8,397 nucleotides of DNA from Rhodospirillales bacterium (lineage in GTDB: Bacteria; Pseudomonadota; Alphaproteobacteria; JAREAF01), in the NCBI GenBank assembly GCA_029240475.1, contig JAREAF010000104.1, positions 1-8,397 on the forward strand, in the 5' to 3' direction. This document shows, in pieces, positions 1 through 5,456 of the stretch. The notes beneath the pieces were generated by a model. It did not search any database and had not been told where the DNA came from. It saw only the letters and a list, made by a program, of their open reading frames with translations. How positions within the stretch are numbered: the first letter of the stretch is position 1; each line of letters opens with the position of its first letter. The position numbers and the translations under genes are program-made.

Positions 1-2
1 AG

Positions 3-410
3 GGCGTGCCGGTCCTGCATGTGCGGCACGCGGGCGATCCCGGCGATCCCCTGGAGAAGGGCACGCCGGGCTTCGAGATCCATCCGAAGGTCGCGCCCAG
101 GCCCGGCGAGCCGGTGATCACGAAGACGCGCTGCAGCGCCTTCTTCGACACGCCGCTGCAGGAGGAGCTGAAGCGGCGCGGCATCCACCGCCTCGTCGTC
201 GCCGGCATGCAGACCGAGTATTGCGTCGACACCAGCTGCCGAGCGGCCGCCGATCTCGGTTACAAGGTGGTGCTGGTCAGGGACGGGCACACGACCTTCG
301 ATACGAGCGTGCTGCCTGCGGAGAAGATCGTCGCCCACCACAATCGCACGCTGGGCGGCGGCGGGTTCGTGGAGCTGGGCGAGGCGGAGCGGGTGACGTT
401 CTCTGCTTGA
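3..410 (+). CDS. Isochorismatase-family cysteine hydrolase (5' end outside window)
   Basis: This is the C-terminal ~135 residues of a cytoplasmic alpha/beta hydrolase of the isochorismatase/nicotinamidase superfamily. The family cleaves C-N or vinyl-ether bonds through an Asp-Lys-Cys triad. Visible are the Lys in VITKTRC (bases 123-125) and the nucleophile Cys in GMQTEYCVDTSCRAA (Cys codon 222-224), followed by a typical VLVRDGHTTFD strand-loop. The catalytic Asp would lie in the missing N-terminal third. The frame is open from base 3; the GTG at base 6 is probably internal, because family members usually have about 180-220 residues. The substrate cannot be inferred. It converges with the toxin gene, with only 22 bases between the stops. 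High-GC codon use matches a resident chromosomal gene. Family assignment is secure, function is not. Confidence 0.9.
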   Translation, partial: GVPVLHVRHAGDPGDPLEKGTPGFEIHPKVAPRPGEPVITKTRCSAFFDTPLQEELKRRGIHRLVVAGMQTEYCVDTSCRAAADLGYKVVLVRDGHTTFDTSVLPAEKIVAHHNRTLGGGGFVELGEAERVTFSA

Positions 411-432
411 TCGAGGACAGCGTTGCCGTCCG

Positions 433-870
433 TTAGCCGGTGCGCTTGACGCTTCGGGATCCGGCCCCGCGTTTCCAGTGTCGCACAAAGGCCTCCCTGA
501 TGCGGCGAAACAGCTTTGGAGGCAGGTATCCATAGGTGAACTTGCCCCTCGTGCCGGGGACGAGCCGCAAATCCGGGCCCGGCCAAACGAATTCATTCGC
601 CTCCGTCACGACGACCCATGACCGTTCTCCGTCCAGCCCGAGGCGCGCCTTGGTCTGGGATGGAATTTCGACCGCGTCGTCCCGTCGGCGTGGTGGACGA
701 TGCGTGATCGGGAGAACCATCACCACGGTCCGACCTCCTTCATCTGCCGTGACCAGGACGACGCTGCAAGGGCGGGCCTTGCGGCCCTCCTCGGCGCCCT
801 GATTATGCTCTTCACGCCAGAGATAGGAGTAGCTGAGGACGAGGCCGGGCTCGGGGCGCGGCAGCGCCAT
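433..870 (-). CDS. PemK/MazF-like type II toxin
   Basis: A 145-residue cytoplasmic protein resembling PemK/MazF-type toxins, which are usually sequence-specific endoribonucleases. Seen: an N-terminal beta-strand entry PGLVLSYSYLW (8-18), a KARPCSVVLV strand (31-40) whose Arg33 and Pro34 fit the conserved R-P of the family, and VLPITHRPP (52-60) with Thr56 at the position of the usual catalytic Thr. The C-terminal part is basic (RHWKRG), consistent with RNA binding. The ATG start lies 6 bases after the antitoxin stop, with an AGGAG 15 bases upstream inside the antitoxin gene, so the pair is read from one transcript. The family would normally be neutralised by its partner and autoregulated by the complex. 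It ends 22 bases from the convergent hydrolase. Family fit is good, but RNase activity and target site are inferred. Confidence 0.8.
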   Translation of the reverse strand: MALPRPEPGLVLSYSYLWREEHNQGAEEGRKARPCSVVLVTADEGGRTVVMVLPITHRPPRRRDDAVEIPSQTKARLGLDGERSWVVVTEANEFVWPGPDLRLVPGTRGKFTYGYLPPKLFRRIREAFVRHWKRGAGSRSVKRTG

Positions 871-876
871 CGCCGG

Positions 877-1137
877 TCAGCCCAGCTCCTCGTTCAGGTG
901 CTGATGCCGGGAGTCCATCTCCACCCGGCCGATGGCCTCGACCACGCTGCGCGGCAGTTCGCGCGTGAAGAAGGCTCTGCGGTCCCGCGCTTTCAGCCGC
1001 CTGTACTCCTTGGCGGGGACCAGGACGAATGCCTCACGGCCGTGATTGGTCACCACCACGGCCCGTTGGGTCTCCAGGACCTGGTGCTGGATCTTCCCAA
1101 TGTGCTTCTGAAATTCGGTCGAGGTAACCTTGGTCAC
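877..1137 (-). CDS. Phd/YefM-family antitoxin
   Basis: An 86-residue antitoxin for the adjacent PemK-like toxin. The VTSTEFQKHIGK start, the strand around VVVTNHGREAFVLVPAKEYRRLK and an acidic C-terminal tail are typical of Phd/YefM proteins: the N-terminal part dimerises and binds the operator, and the tail wraps the toxin. The frame is open to a GTG at 1203, which would add 22 residues (MRQLDLSSKDIYPENPYYPEKA). I prefer the GTG at 1135-1137 because the longer extension lies over a good sigma-70-like promoter and a 12-base direct repeat, and because the family fold begins at VTSTEF. The weak point is the short spacing (2 bases) from GAGAAGG to this GTG, so the longer form cannot be excluded. 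Antitoxin precedes toxin, as is usual, and negative autoregulation is expected. Confidence 0.75.
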   Translation of the reverse strand: MTKVTSTEFQKHIGKIQHQVLETQRAVVVTNHGREAFVLVPAKEYRRLKARDRRAFFTRELPRSVVEAIGRVEMDSRHQHLNEELG

Positions 1138-1141
1138 AGCC

Positions 1142-1171
1142 TTCTCAGGATAATACGGATTCTCAGGATAA
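1142..1171. repeat. 12-base direct repeat, probable antitoxin operator
   Basis: TTCTCAGGATAA occurs at 1142-1153 and again at 1160-1171, a period of 18 bases with a 6-base spacer. One copy covers the -10 box of the putative TA promoter and the other lies just downstream of the predicted start point. Paired sites beside the promoter are typical operator geometry for Phd-like antitoxins; binding itself is inferred. Confidence 0.55.
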
Positions 1172-1193
1172 ATGTCCTTTGACGATAGGTCAA
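1165..1193 (-). promoter_or_regulatory. Putative sigma-70 promoter of the toxin-antitoxin operon
   Basis: Reading the minus strand, TTGACC (1193-1188) and TATCCT (1170-1165) are separated by exactly 17 bases. Transcription would start near 1158, giving a leader of about 20 bases before the GTG at 1137. The -10 hexamer lies inside one copy of a 12-base direct repeat, which fits autorepression. It sits directly after the stop of the last array gene (1205-1207), so the TA pair can be expressed independently of the array. Confidence 0.5.
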
Positions 1194-1204
1194 GCTGCCG
1201 CACG

Positions 1205-1792
1205 CTAGCCGTTCGCGCCCAGACCCGCGCAGCCCTGCTTCACGCGGGCGAAGAGCTCGGGGTCCCACTCTGAGGGGTACTGGCCGGGGATGTGCGCCCA
1301 TTCGACGACGATCGGCTCGCCGGGCCGCGTCGGCAGGAGCATGCGCATGTCGTTCTCTTCAACGGGCGTCTCGTACTTGATCAGCTCGAACACCGCCCAG
1401 TCGCCGGGCTCATTGGCAACCGGGTATTCCAGCGCCGCGCCGTGATACATGTCGGTGACCTGGATAAACCAGCGGTCGAAAGCCTCTCCGGCGGCACATT
1501 CCTCGACCCCGTCCTGGCCCGGCCGCAGCACGACGATCCGAAACGGCTGCTCGGGGCCAAAGCGGTAGGCGTAGAATTTGAGGTCGGCGGCGGTGAAAAG
1601 CACCTCGCTGATGATGTAATCGGCGACCCCATACGACTGTCCCGGCTCCATCAGCTCCGGTTCGTCGACATAGGTGGCGACGTCGTAACTCAGCTTTAGG
1701 GCAAGCCCCGCCACGCCGGCGCCGAAGAGGGCAATGATCGTCCAGCCGGCGAGCCGCATCCTGCGCTGCCAGGGCTTCAGCGGCGCGGCCAT
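1205..1792 (-). CDS. Array paralog C3: membrane-anchored protein of unrecognised family
   Basis: 195 residues, family not recognised. Arg/Lys-rich N-terminus, then a single hydrophobic segment (about 14-33) that predicts an anchor or signal with the rest in the periplasm. The shared array domain follows: DLKFYAYRFG (70-79), PFRIVVLRPGQDGVEECAAG (83-102), DRWF (106-109), a GDW strand near 130, LLPTRPGEPIVVEW (152-165), GQYPSEWDPELF (170-181) and terminal QGCAGLGANG. Cys99 and Cys188 correspond to the two cysteines present in all eight paralogs and probably form a disulfide. The ATG lies one base after the stop of B3, with an AGG-containing site inside the end of B3, so translation is probably coupled. 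An in-frame open extension to 2209 is antisense-free overlap with B3 and is not used. It is the last gene of the array; the TA promoter starts directly after it. Confidence 0.8.
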   Translation of the reverse strand: MAAPLKPWQRRMRLAGWTIIALFGAGVAGLALKLSYDVATYVDEPELMEPGQSYGVADYIISEVLFTAADLKFYAYRFGPEQPFRIVVLRPGQDGVEECAAGEAFDRWFIQVTDMYHGAALEYPVANEPGDWAVFELIKYETPVEENDMRMLLPTRPGEPIVVEWAHIPGQYPSEWDPELFARVKQGCAGLGANG

Positions 1793-1793
1793 G

Positions 1794-2324
1794 TCAGCCT
1801 GCCACCGCAGGCGCGGCGCCCAGCGCCCGGCAGCCGGAACTGACGCTGTCCCAGACGGCGGGGTCGAATTCGACGACATACTGCTTGTAGCACCATTGCA
1901 TGAGGGTGCCGCCATCGCGGGAGGTGGGCCGGCGCAGCCGCTGCTCGATGCCGGACCGCTTGCTGCCGTCCCACAGCTCGATGATGAACCACTCGGGAGA
2001 GACCTCCTCGACCGTGGTCGCAACCTGCCGGACCACCGGGAGCGAGGAAGAGGCTTCAACCAACCGTTCGAAGCCGGGACCCGACCGGCAATGCTCGGCG
2101 GGCCCGCCGCCGCTGCGCACGACGATGATGTCGAATGCATCGCCGACGCCTCGGCGATACGCAAACAGCTTGAGATTGGCGCCGCTGACGACGACCTGCA
2201 CCACCTCATCGGCCTGGATGAGGGTCAGCGGTTCGCCAACGGGGACAGGCGTGCACTCGTCGATGCAGGCGGGTAGCGGCGTGCAGAGCATGATAAGAAG
2301 CGCGGCGGGCCGAACGAAATTCAT
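1794..2324 (-). CDS. Array paralog B3: putative lipoprotein of unrecognised family
   Basis: 176 residues, exactly the length of B1 and B2, which supports the ATG at 2324 over the GTG at 2357. The signal peptide ends in a lipobox L-P-A-C with Cys20 as the predicted lipidated residue. The mature protein starts IDEC and carries the shared domain: LKLFAYRRG (51-59), FDIIVVR (64-70), AEHCRSGPGFER (76-87), WFIIELWDG (112-120), MQWCYKQYVVEFDPAVW (142-158) and SGCRALG (163-169). Cys79 and Cys165 match the family-wide pair. Cys24 and Cys145 form a second pair shared only with B2. The +2 residue is Ile, so Lol sorting to the outer membrane is possible but unproven. It begins 19 bases after the A2 stop and ends one base before C3. 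Function unknown; envelope immunity or envelope-modifying partner are the candidates. Confidence 0.8.
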   Translation of the reverse strand: MNFVRPAALLIMLCTPLPACIDECTPVPVGEPLTLIQADEVVQVVVSGANLKLFAYRRGVGDAFDIIVVRSGGGPAEHCRSGPGFERLVEASSSLPVVRQVATTVEEVSPEWFIIELWDGSKRSGIEQRLRRPTSRDGGTLMQWCYKQYVVEFDPAVWDSVSSGCRALGAAPAVAG

Positions 2325-2343
2325 GGATATGCAGCGCGCCGCC

Positions 2344-2886
2344 TTATGACCCCGCACCCAAACCCGCGCAGCCGGACCAGATCAGGCCCCAGGCCTCCAG
2401 GTCTGCGTCCTTCACCACGTAATAGCTGCTGAAGCGCTCGATGATCACGGGTCCATCTTCCCCCGCGCGCGGAATGTGCGCGACGAAGCGCGTCGCCGCT
2501 AGACCGTGCTCCTCCCACTCCTCGCCGATGGTGAGGCTCGCCCAATCGAGAGAGTCGAAGTCGGAGGACTCGTCCTCGATCCGCCCGCCGTTGCGAACGT
2601 CGGTCAGAAGCGCAAACCAGCGCCGAAACCCGGCACCGGCCTCGCAGGTCTCGATGCCGGGTCTATCGACCCTGACCACGATGAGCGTCGGCGGCTGCAA
2701 AGAGGCCCAGTGGTAGGCGTAGAGGCGCATATCTTGAGCCACGAAGGCGACTGGCGTCTCGATCTGGGGGAACTCGTACAGCGAGTTTGGCCCGCGATCG
2801 ACCAGATAGATCTCGGCCCCGAGCCTCCCGATGCCGAACGCGAGCACCAGGATGATGACCCAGGGTAACCACCAGGAACGGAGCAT
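2344..2886 (-). CDS. Array paralog A2: membrane-anchored protein of unrecognised family
   Basis: 180 residues, the same length as A1. Start chosen at the ATG of MLRSWWLPW, which is identical in A1; the open frame to 2991 has no homologous extension. Residues 5-22 form one hydrophobic segment, predicting an N-terminal anchor. Shared domain: DMRLYAYHW (52-60), LIVVRVDRPGIETCEAGAGF (68-87), RRWF (88-91), DWASLTIGEEW (114-124), GPVIIERFSSYYVV (145-158), EAWGLIWSGCAGLGAGS (164-180). Cys81 and Cys173 are the family pair. The C-terminal 11 residues (WSGCAGLGAGS) are identical to A1, and the DNA there is nearly identical too. No clear Shine-Dalgarno is visible before the start. A 171-base spacer precedes it, so each A gene opens a new module. 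Function unknown. Confidence 0.8.
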   Translation of the reverse strand: MLRSWWLPWVIILVLAFGIGRLGAEIYLVDRGPNSLYEFPQIETPVAFVAQDMRLYAYHWASLQPPTLIVVRVDRPGIETCEAGAGFRRWFALLTDVRNGGRIEDESSDFDSLDWASLTIGEEWEEHGLAATRFVAHIPRAGEDGPVIIERFSSYYVVKDADLEAWGLIWSGCAGLGAGS

Positions 2887-3057
2887 GCGACGCGTAGAAA
2901 CAATTGAGCCGTGGCCCGCAAGGTGCGGTTCAACCGGAAGAGGTGTCAACAAGCACGCATCTCGCCCGCGACTCTCGGCCCTGCACAGCAAAATTGCAGG
3001 CTGCAGGAGAGATTTGAAACGCCTCGTCGCGCCCGGCGCTTTGTCGCCCGCAGATCG
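2887..3057. other. Spacer before module 3
   Basis: 171 bases between the stop of C2 and the start of A2, much longer than the other array junctions. It contains a TTGACA on the minus strand (2949-2944) without a convincing -10 box. It also holds two small inverted repeats: CCGCA-AGG-TGCGG at 2916-2928, and CCTGCA/TGCAGG arms at 2980-2985 and 2995-3000. Neither is followed by a T-run. It may hold a weak promoter or a recombination junction; no gene is supported. Confidence 0.35.
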
Positions 3058-3660
3058 CTATGGCTGGGCGCCCAATCCCGCGCAGCCTTGCTTCACTAGG
3101 GAGAAGAACTCGGGTCCCAGTCGATCGGGTACTGACCCACAGTCCCGAACTCCGTCGCGATGATCGGAGCGCCGACGGACGACGGCAGCAGCAGGCCGGA
3201 ATTCGGGTAGCTCGACGACGAATCTGTAGGCCACCAACTGCAGGACGGCCCAATCCTCCGGCCGTGCGGCGACGGGCTCAGCGAGCATCTCCCCTCGTGT
3301 CATCTCCGTGGTCATCATGAACCACCGCGTGAACCGCTCACCCGCGACGCAGTGCTCAATGTCGTCGCGCCCCGGCCTTTGCACGAGGATGTGGAACTCA
3401 TGCTCGCGGCCCCAACGATACGCATAGAGTTTGATATCCCGCGCGCTGAATAGGATTTCCGTGACCAGCCCGTCATACACAGAGAATGCCTCGCCAGGCT
3501 CGGCCGGCGTCCAATCCGCCTTCCAATCGTAGGTCTTGGGATCCCATCCTTCCTCGAACCAGGGCGCCGCGAAAGCCCAGAACAGGAGGCCGAAGGCCGC
3601 CCAACCCGTCACGCCCATGAATCGCCGTAGCCAGATCATCGCAAGGCGCGCCCCGCTCAC
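3058..3660 (-). CDS. Array paralog C2 with two compensating frameshifts
   Basis: 200 residues from the GTG at 3660, whose GTGA overlap with the B2 stop parallels the ATGA overlap of B1-C1; an ATG at 3639 (193 aa) is the alternative. Hydrophobic segment at about 14-32, then the shared domain: DIKLYAYRWG (75-84), ILVQRPGRDDIEHCVAG (91-107), TRWF (111-114), EDWAVLQLVAY (135-145), terminal SLVKQGCAGLGAQP. Cys104 and Cys193 are the family pair. Residues 155-183 do not resemble the family. Read one base on, the same DNA gives GLLLPSSVGAPIIATEFG followed by TVGQYPIDWDP, which aligns with C1 and C3. So there is one extra base near 3198-3207 and one missing near 3111-3114. The open frame survives, but about 29 residues are scrambled, including the GQYP motif. 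It may be a decaying gene, a tolerated double mutation or an assembly error. Confidence 0.75.
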   Translation of the reverse strand: MSGARLAMIWLRRFMGVTGWAAFGLLFWAFAAPWFEEGWDPKTYDWKADWTPAEPGEAFSVYDGLVTEILFSARDIKLYAYRWGREHEFHILVQRPGRDDIEHCVAGERFTRWFMMTTEMTRGEMLAEPVAARPEDWAVLQLVAYRFVVELPEFRPAAAVVRRRSDHRDGVRDCGSVPDRLGPEFFSLVKQGCAGLGAQP

Positions 3661-4187
3661 GCTCCGCCGGGAGCGTCGGCCCCGAGGCTTGCGCATCCCG
3701 ATCTGAGGCTCTCCCAGATCGCGGGATCGATATCGACCAGATACTGATCGCCATAGCACCATTGCATGACCGACCAGGCATATCCCGGTACCGGCGGCCT
3801 CAACCGGTGCGGAACGCCAGGGTCGCCGCCGGCCGGCCACAGCTCGACGACGAACCACTCCGACGAGATGGAGTAGATGCCGTGCCAAGACTGGCGGATC
3901 ACCTGCACCGTAACCATGGCGTCGAGGAAGCGCTGGAACTCCGGACCCGATCGACAGCGCTCGACCCGATCGCCGGCCTTGTACGCGATCGCGATCTCGA
4001 AGGGCTCGCCCGCGGCGGACCGATAGGCGTAGAGCTTGCGATCTGAGCCGCTGACGACCATCTCCCGCACATCCGCCGCCGCCATGTAGGAGAGCGGCTG
4101 GCCCCAGCCCGGGCGCGTGCACTCATCCTCGCAACCGGCGAGCAGGGCGGCTCCGAGCAGCAGTATCGGTGTCGGCTTTCGTCGCAT
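3657..4187 (-). CDS. Array paralog B2: putative lipoprotein of unrecognised family
   Basis: 176 residues from the ATG at 4187, the same length as B1 and B3. MRRKPTPILLLGAALLAGC is a textbook lipoprotein signal with lipobox L-A-G-C and Cys19 lipidated; +2 is Glu and +3 Asp. The mature domain shows RKLYAYRS (50-57), PFEIAIAY (62-69), VERCRSGPEFQRFL (75-88), EWFVVELW (110-117), MQWCYGDQYLVDIDPAIW (141-158) and SGCASLGAD (163-171). Cys78 and Cys165 are the family pair; Cys23 and Cys144 match the additional pair seen in B3. GGGGA sits 7 bases before the start. The gene begins 16 bases after the A1 stop, and its TGA overlaps the preferred GTG of C2, giving an A-B-C module. The open frame upstream to 4292 overlaps A1 and is not used. 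Function unknown; an outer- or inner-membrane lipoprotein is the secure part. Confidence 0.82.
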   Translation of the reverse strand: MRRKPTPILLLGAALLAGCEDECTRPGWGQPLSYMAAADVREMVVSGSDRKLYAYRSAAGEPFEIAIAYKAGDRVERCRSGPEFQRFLDAMVTVQVIRQSWHGIYSISSEWFVVELWPAGGDPGVPHRLRPPVPGYAWSVMQWCYGDQYLVDIDPAIWESLRSGCASLGADAPGGA

Positions 4188-4203
4188 GCGAGGGTCCCCG
4201 ACC

Positions 4204-4746
4204 CTAGGAGCCGGCACCCAATCCGGCGCAGCCGGACCAGATCCGCGACCACGCCTCGGCATTGGCGTCCTGAACGGTGTGGTAGAGGCCATCGCGCTCG
4301 ACGATCACCGGCCCGTCGCCGTCGCGCGGGATATGCACCTCGAATTGAACGCCCTGCCAGCTCCCCTCCGACATCTCATCGCCGACCGTCAGGCTTGCCC
4401 ATCCTTCGGTACCCTGACCATCGGTTTCAGCCAGGCCTTCGCTCCCCACGCGTTCCAAGAGCCTGAACCACCGCTCGAACCCGGCGCCTGCCTCGCAGCG
4501 CTCGATGCCCGGCACGTCCTGCCTAATCACCAAAATGTGCAATGGCTCTTCCGGCCTGAACCGATAGATTTGAACGCGCCGATCTTCGCCGATCAGCGAA
4601 ACGGGTAGCGGGTCGGGGCCGAAGCTATAGAGGTAATCCCAGCTCAGCGGCCGATAGTTGCTGAGGTAAAAATAAATTTCAGGCGCCCCGATCCCGAGCA
4701 GCAGTGTAAGAACGAGCACCCAAGGCAGCCACCATGATCGGAGCAT
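4204..4746 (-). CDS. Array paralog A1: membrane-anchored protein of unrecognised family
   Basis: 180 residues from the ATG at 4746, matching A2 in length and in the first nine residues MLRSWWLPW. A TTG three codons upstream is less likely. Hydrophobic segment 5-20, then a Tyr/Trp-rich linker (YFYLSNYRPLSWDYLY, 25-40). Shared domain: RRVQIYRFRPEEPLHILVIR (56-75), PGIERCEAGAGFERWF (79-94), GWASLTVGDEM (115-125), QFEVHIPRDGDGPVIVE (134-150), AWSRIWSGCAGLGAGS (165-180). Cys84 and Cys173 are the family pair. The usual K/R-L-x-A-Y-R core is degenerate here (VQIYRF), the most divergent copy of that motif in the array. No Shine-Dalgarno is evident, as for A2. It opens the second module after a 158-base AT-richer spacer. 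Function unknown. Confidence 0.8.
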   Translation of the reverse strand: MLRSWWLPWVLVLTLLLGIGAPEIYFYLSNYRPLSWDYLYSFGPDPLPVSLIGEDRRVQIYRFRPEEPLHILVIRQDVPGIERCEAGAGFERWFRLLERVGSEGLAETDGQGTEGWASLTVGDEMSEGSWQGVQFEVHIPRDGDGPVIVERDGLYHTVQDANAEAWSRIWSGCAGLGAGS

Positions 4747-4904
4747 GGAAAACAAAAACCGCCACAGAACCTGTCCAAAGCTTTGAACGCTCGACCGTGG
4801 AGGTCAAGGGAGGGTGGTTAATTGCTGCGCGTGGCGATTTCTACAAAGAAAATGACCGCTATTCGGCTCATGCCTTCATTCTAGTTCCCCAAAGCAGGAT
4901 GCAT
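4747..4904. other. AT-richer spacer before module 2
   Basis: 158 bases between C1 and A1, more AT-rich than the array genes downstream. On the minus strand a TTGACC lies at 4807-4802 but no good -10 follows at 16-18 bases. On the plus strand a frame across it is open and encodes a protein-like stretch (VKGGWLIAARGDFYKENDR) that has no start of its own and then runs antisense to C1. No gene is called; a promoter or a degraded gene remnant is possible. Confidence 0.3.
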
Positions 4905-5456
4905 TTAGGGGTGCTCACCCATAGTCCGACAGCCATCTTTGATGACGGAAAAAGCAGATGTGCTCCACTCGACCGGATATTGGCCAGGAAGGCCATAGAA
5001 CTCCGCGACGATTGCCTCAGTCGACTCGTGCGGCAAGAACAGGCGCGTTTCTTCTCCCTCAAACTCATTGTTGGTGATCAATTCAAGCGTGGTCCAACCA
5101 GTGGGATCACCCTTTAAGGGCGTCTCAAGCTTGCGCCCGTTCACGAGCGTCGTCACCATCCCAAGCCACTCGGTGAAAGCAGGGCCGGCTTTACATCCCT
5201 CAACCGTGTTCTGACGTGGCCGAACCACCATGATCCTGAATGGCTGATCTGTATGCCAACGATAGGCATAGAGCTTGTAATCGCTCGTGCTCACCAGAAC
5301 GCCGGTGACAGGCCTCGTACTCATGTCGTAGAATAGCTCGGCTTTGATGGGTCCATGTCCTGCCACGAGTTCTACCCAATTATCCCAATCGGTTGCAAAA
5401 CCAAGCGTCAGGACGGCGAGCAGTGTGCAGGCCATCCATCCCAACGCGCGCCTCAT
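4905..5456 (-). CDS. Array paralog C1: exported or membrane-anchored protein of unrecognised family
   Basis: 183 residues. The N-terminus MRRALGWMACTLLAVLTLGFA is a signal or anchor. Shared domain: YKLYAYRW (60-67), QPFRIMVVRPRQNTVEGCKAG (71-91), WTTLELITNNEF (121-132), RLFLPHESTEAIVAEF (138-153), GQYPVEW (158-164) and DGCRTMGEHP (174-183). Cys88 and Cys176 are the family pair; the usual terminal LGA has become MGE, so this copy is among the more divergent. The ATG overlaps the B1 stop as ATGA, and GGGGAAGG lies just upstream, strong support for this start and for translational coupling. GC content is visibly lower than in the array copies to the left. Being in the transpeptidase-proximal module, it is one of two best candidates for a cognate partner of that enzyme. 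Function unknown. Confidence 0.8.
   Translation of the reverse strand: MRRALGWMACTLLAVLTLGFATDWDNWVELVAGHGPIKAELFYDMSTRPVTGVLVSTSDYKLYAYRWHTDQPFRIMVVRPRQNTVEGCKAGPAFTEWLGMVTTLVNGRKLETPLKGDPTGWTTLELITNNEFEGEETRLFLPHESTEAIVAEFYGLPGQYPVEWSTSAFSVIKDGCRTMGEHP

Noticed and set aside
411..432. Bidirectional terminator between convergent genes
   Set aside because: Only a 4-bp GGAC/GTCC stem is possible and there is no T-run.
1793..2209. In-frame extension of C3 to a 334-residue protein
   Set aside because: It lies wholly over B3 in another frame, is serine/arginine-rich low-complexity text, and the MAAPLKPW start next to the B3 stop fits the subtype length.
3661..4122. In-frame extension of C2 to a 354-residue protein
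   Set aside because: It covers B2, which has a clear lipoprotein signal and family domain in its own frame; the extension is arginine-rich out-of-frame sequence.
4734..5117. 127-residue plus-strand frame treated as a gene
   Set aside because: Most of it is antisense to C1 and no start signal is seen; only the spacer part is noted as a weak finding.
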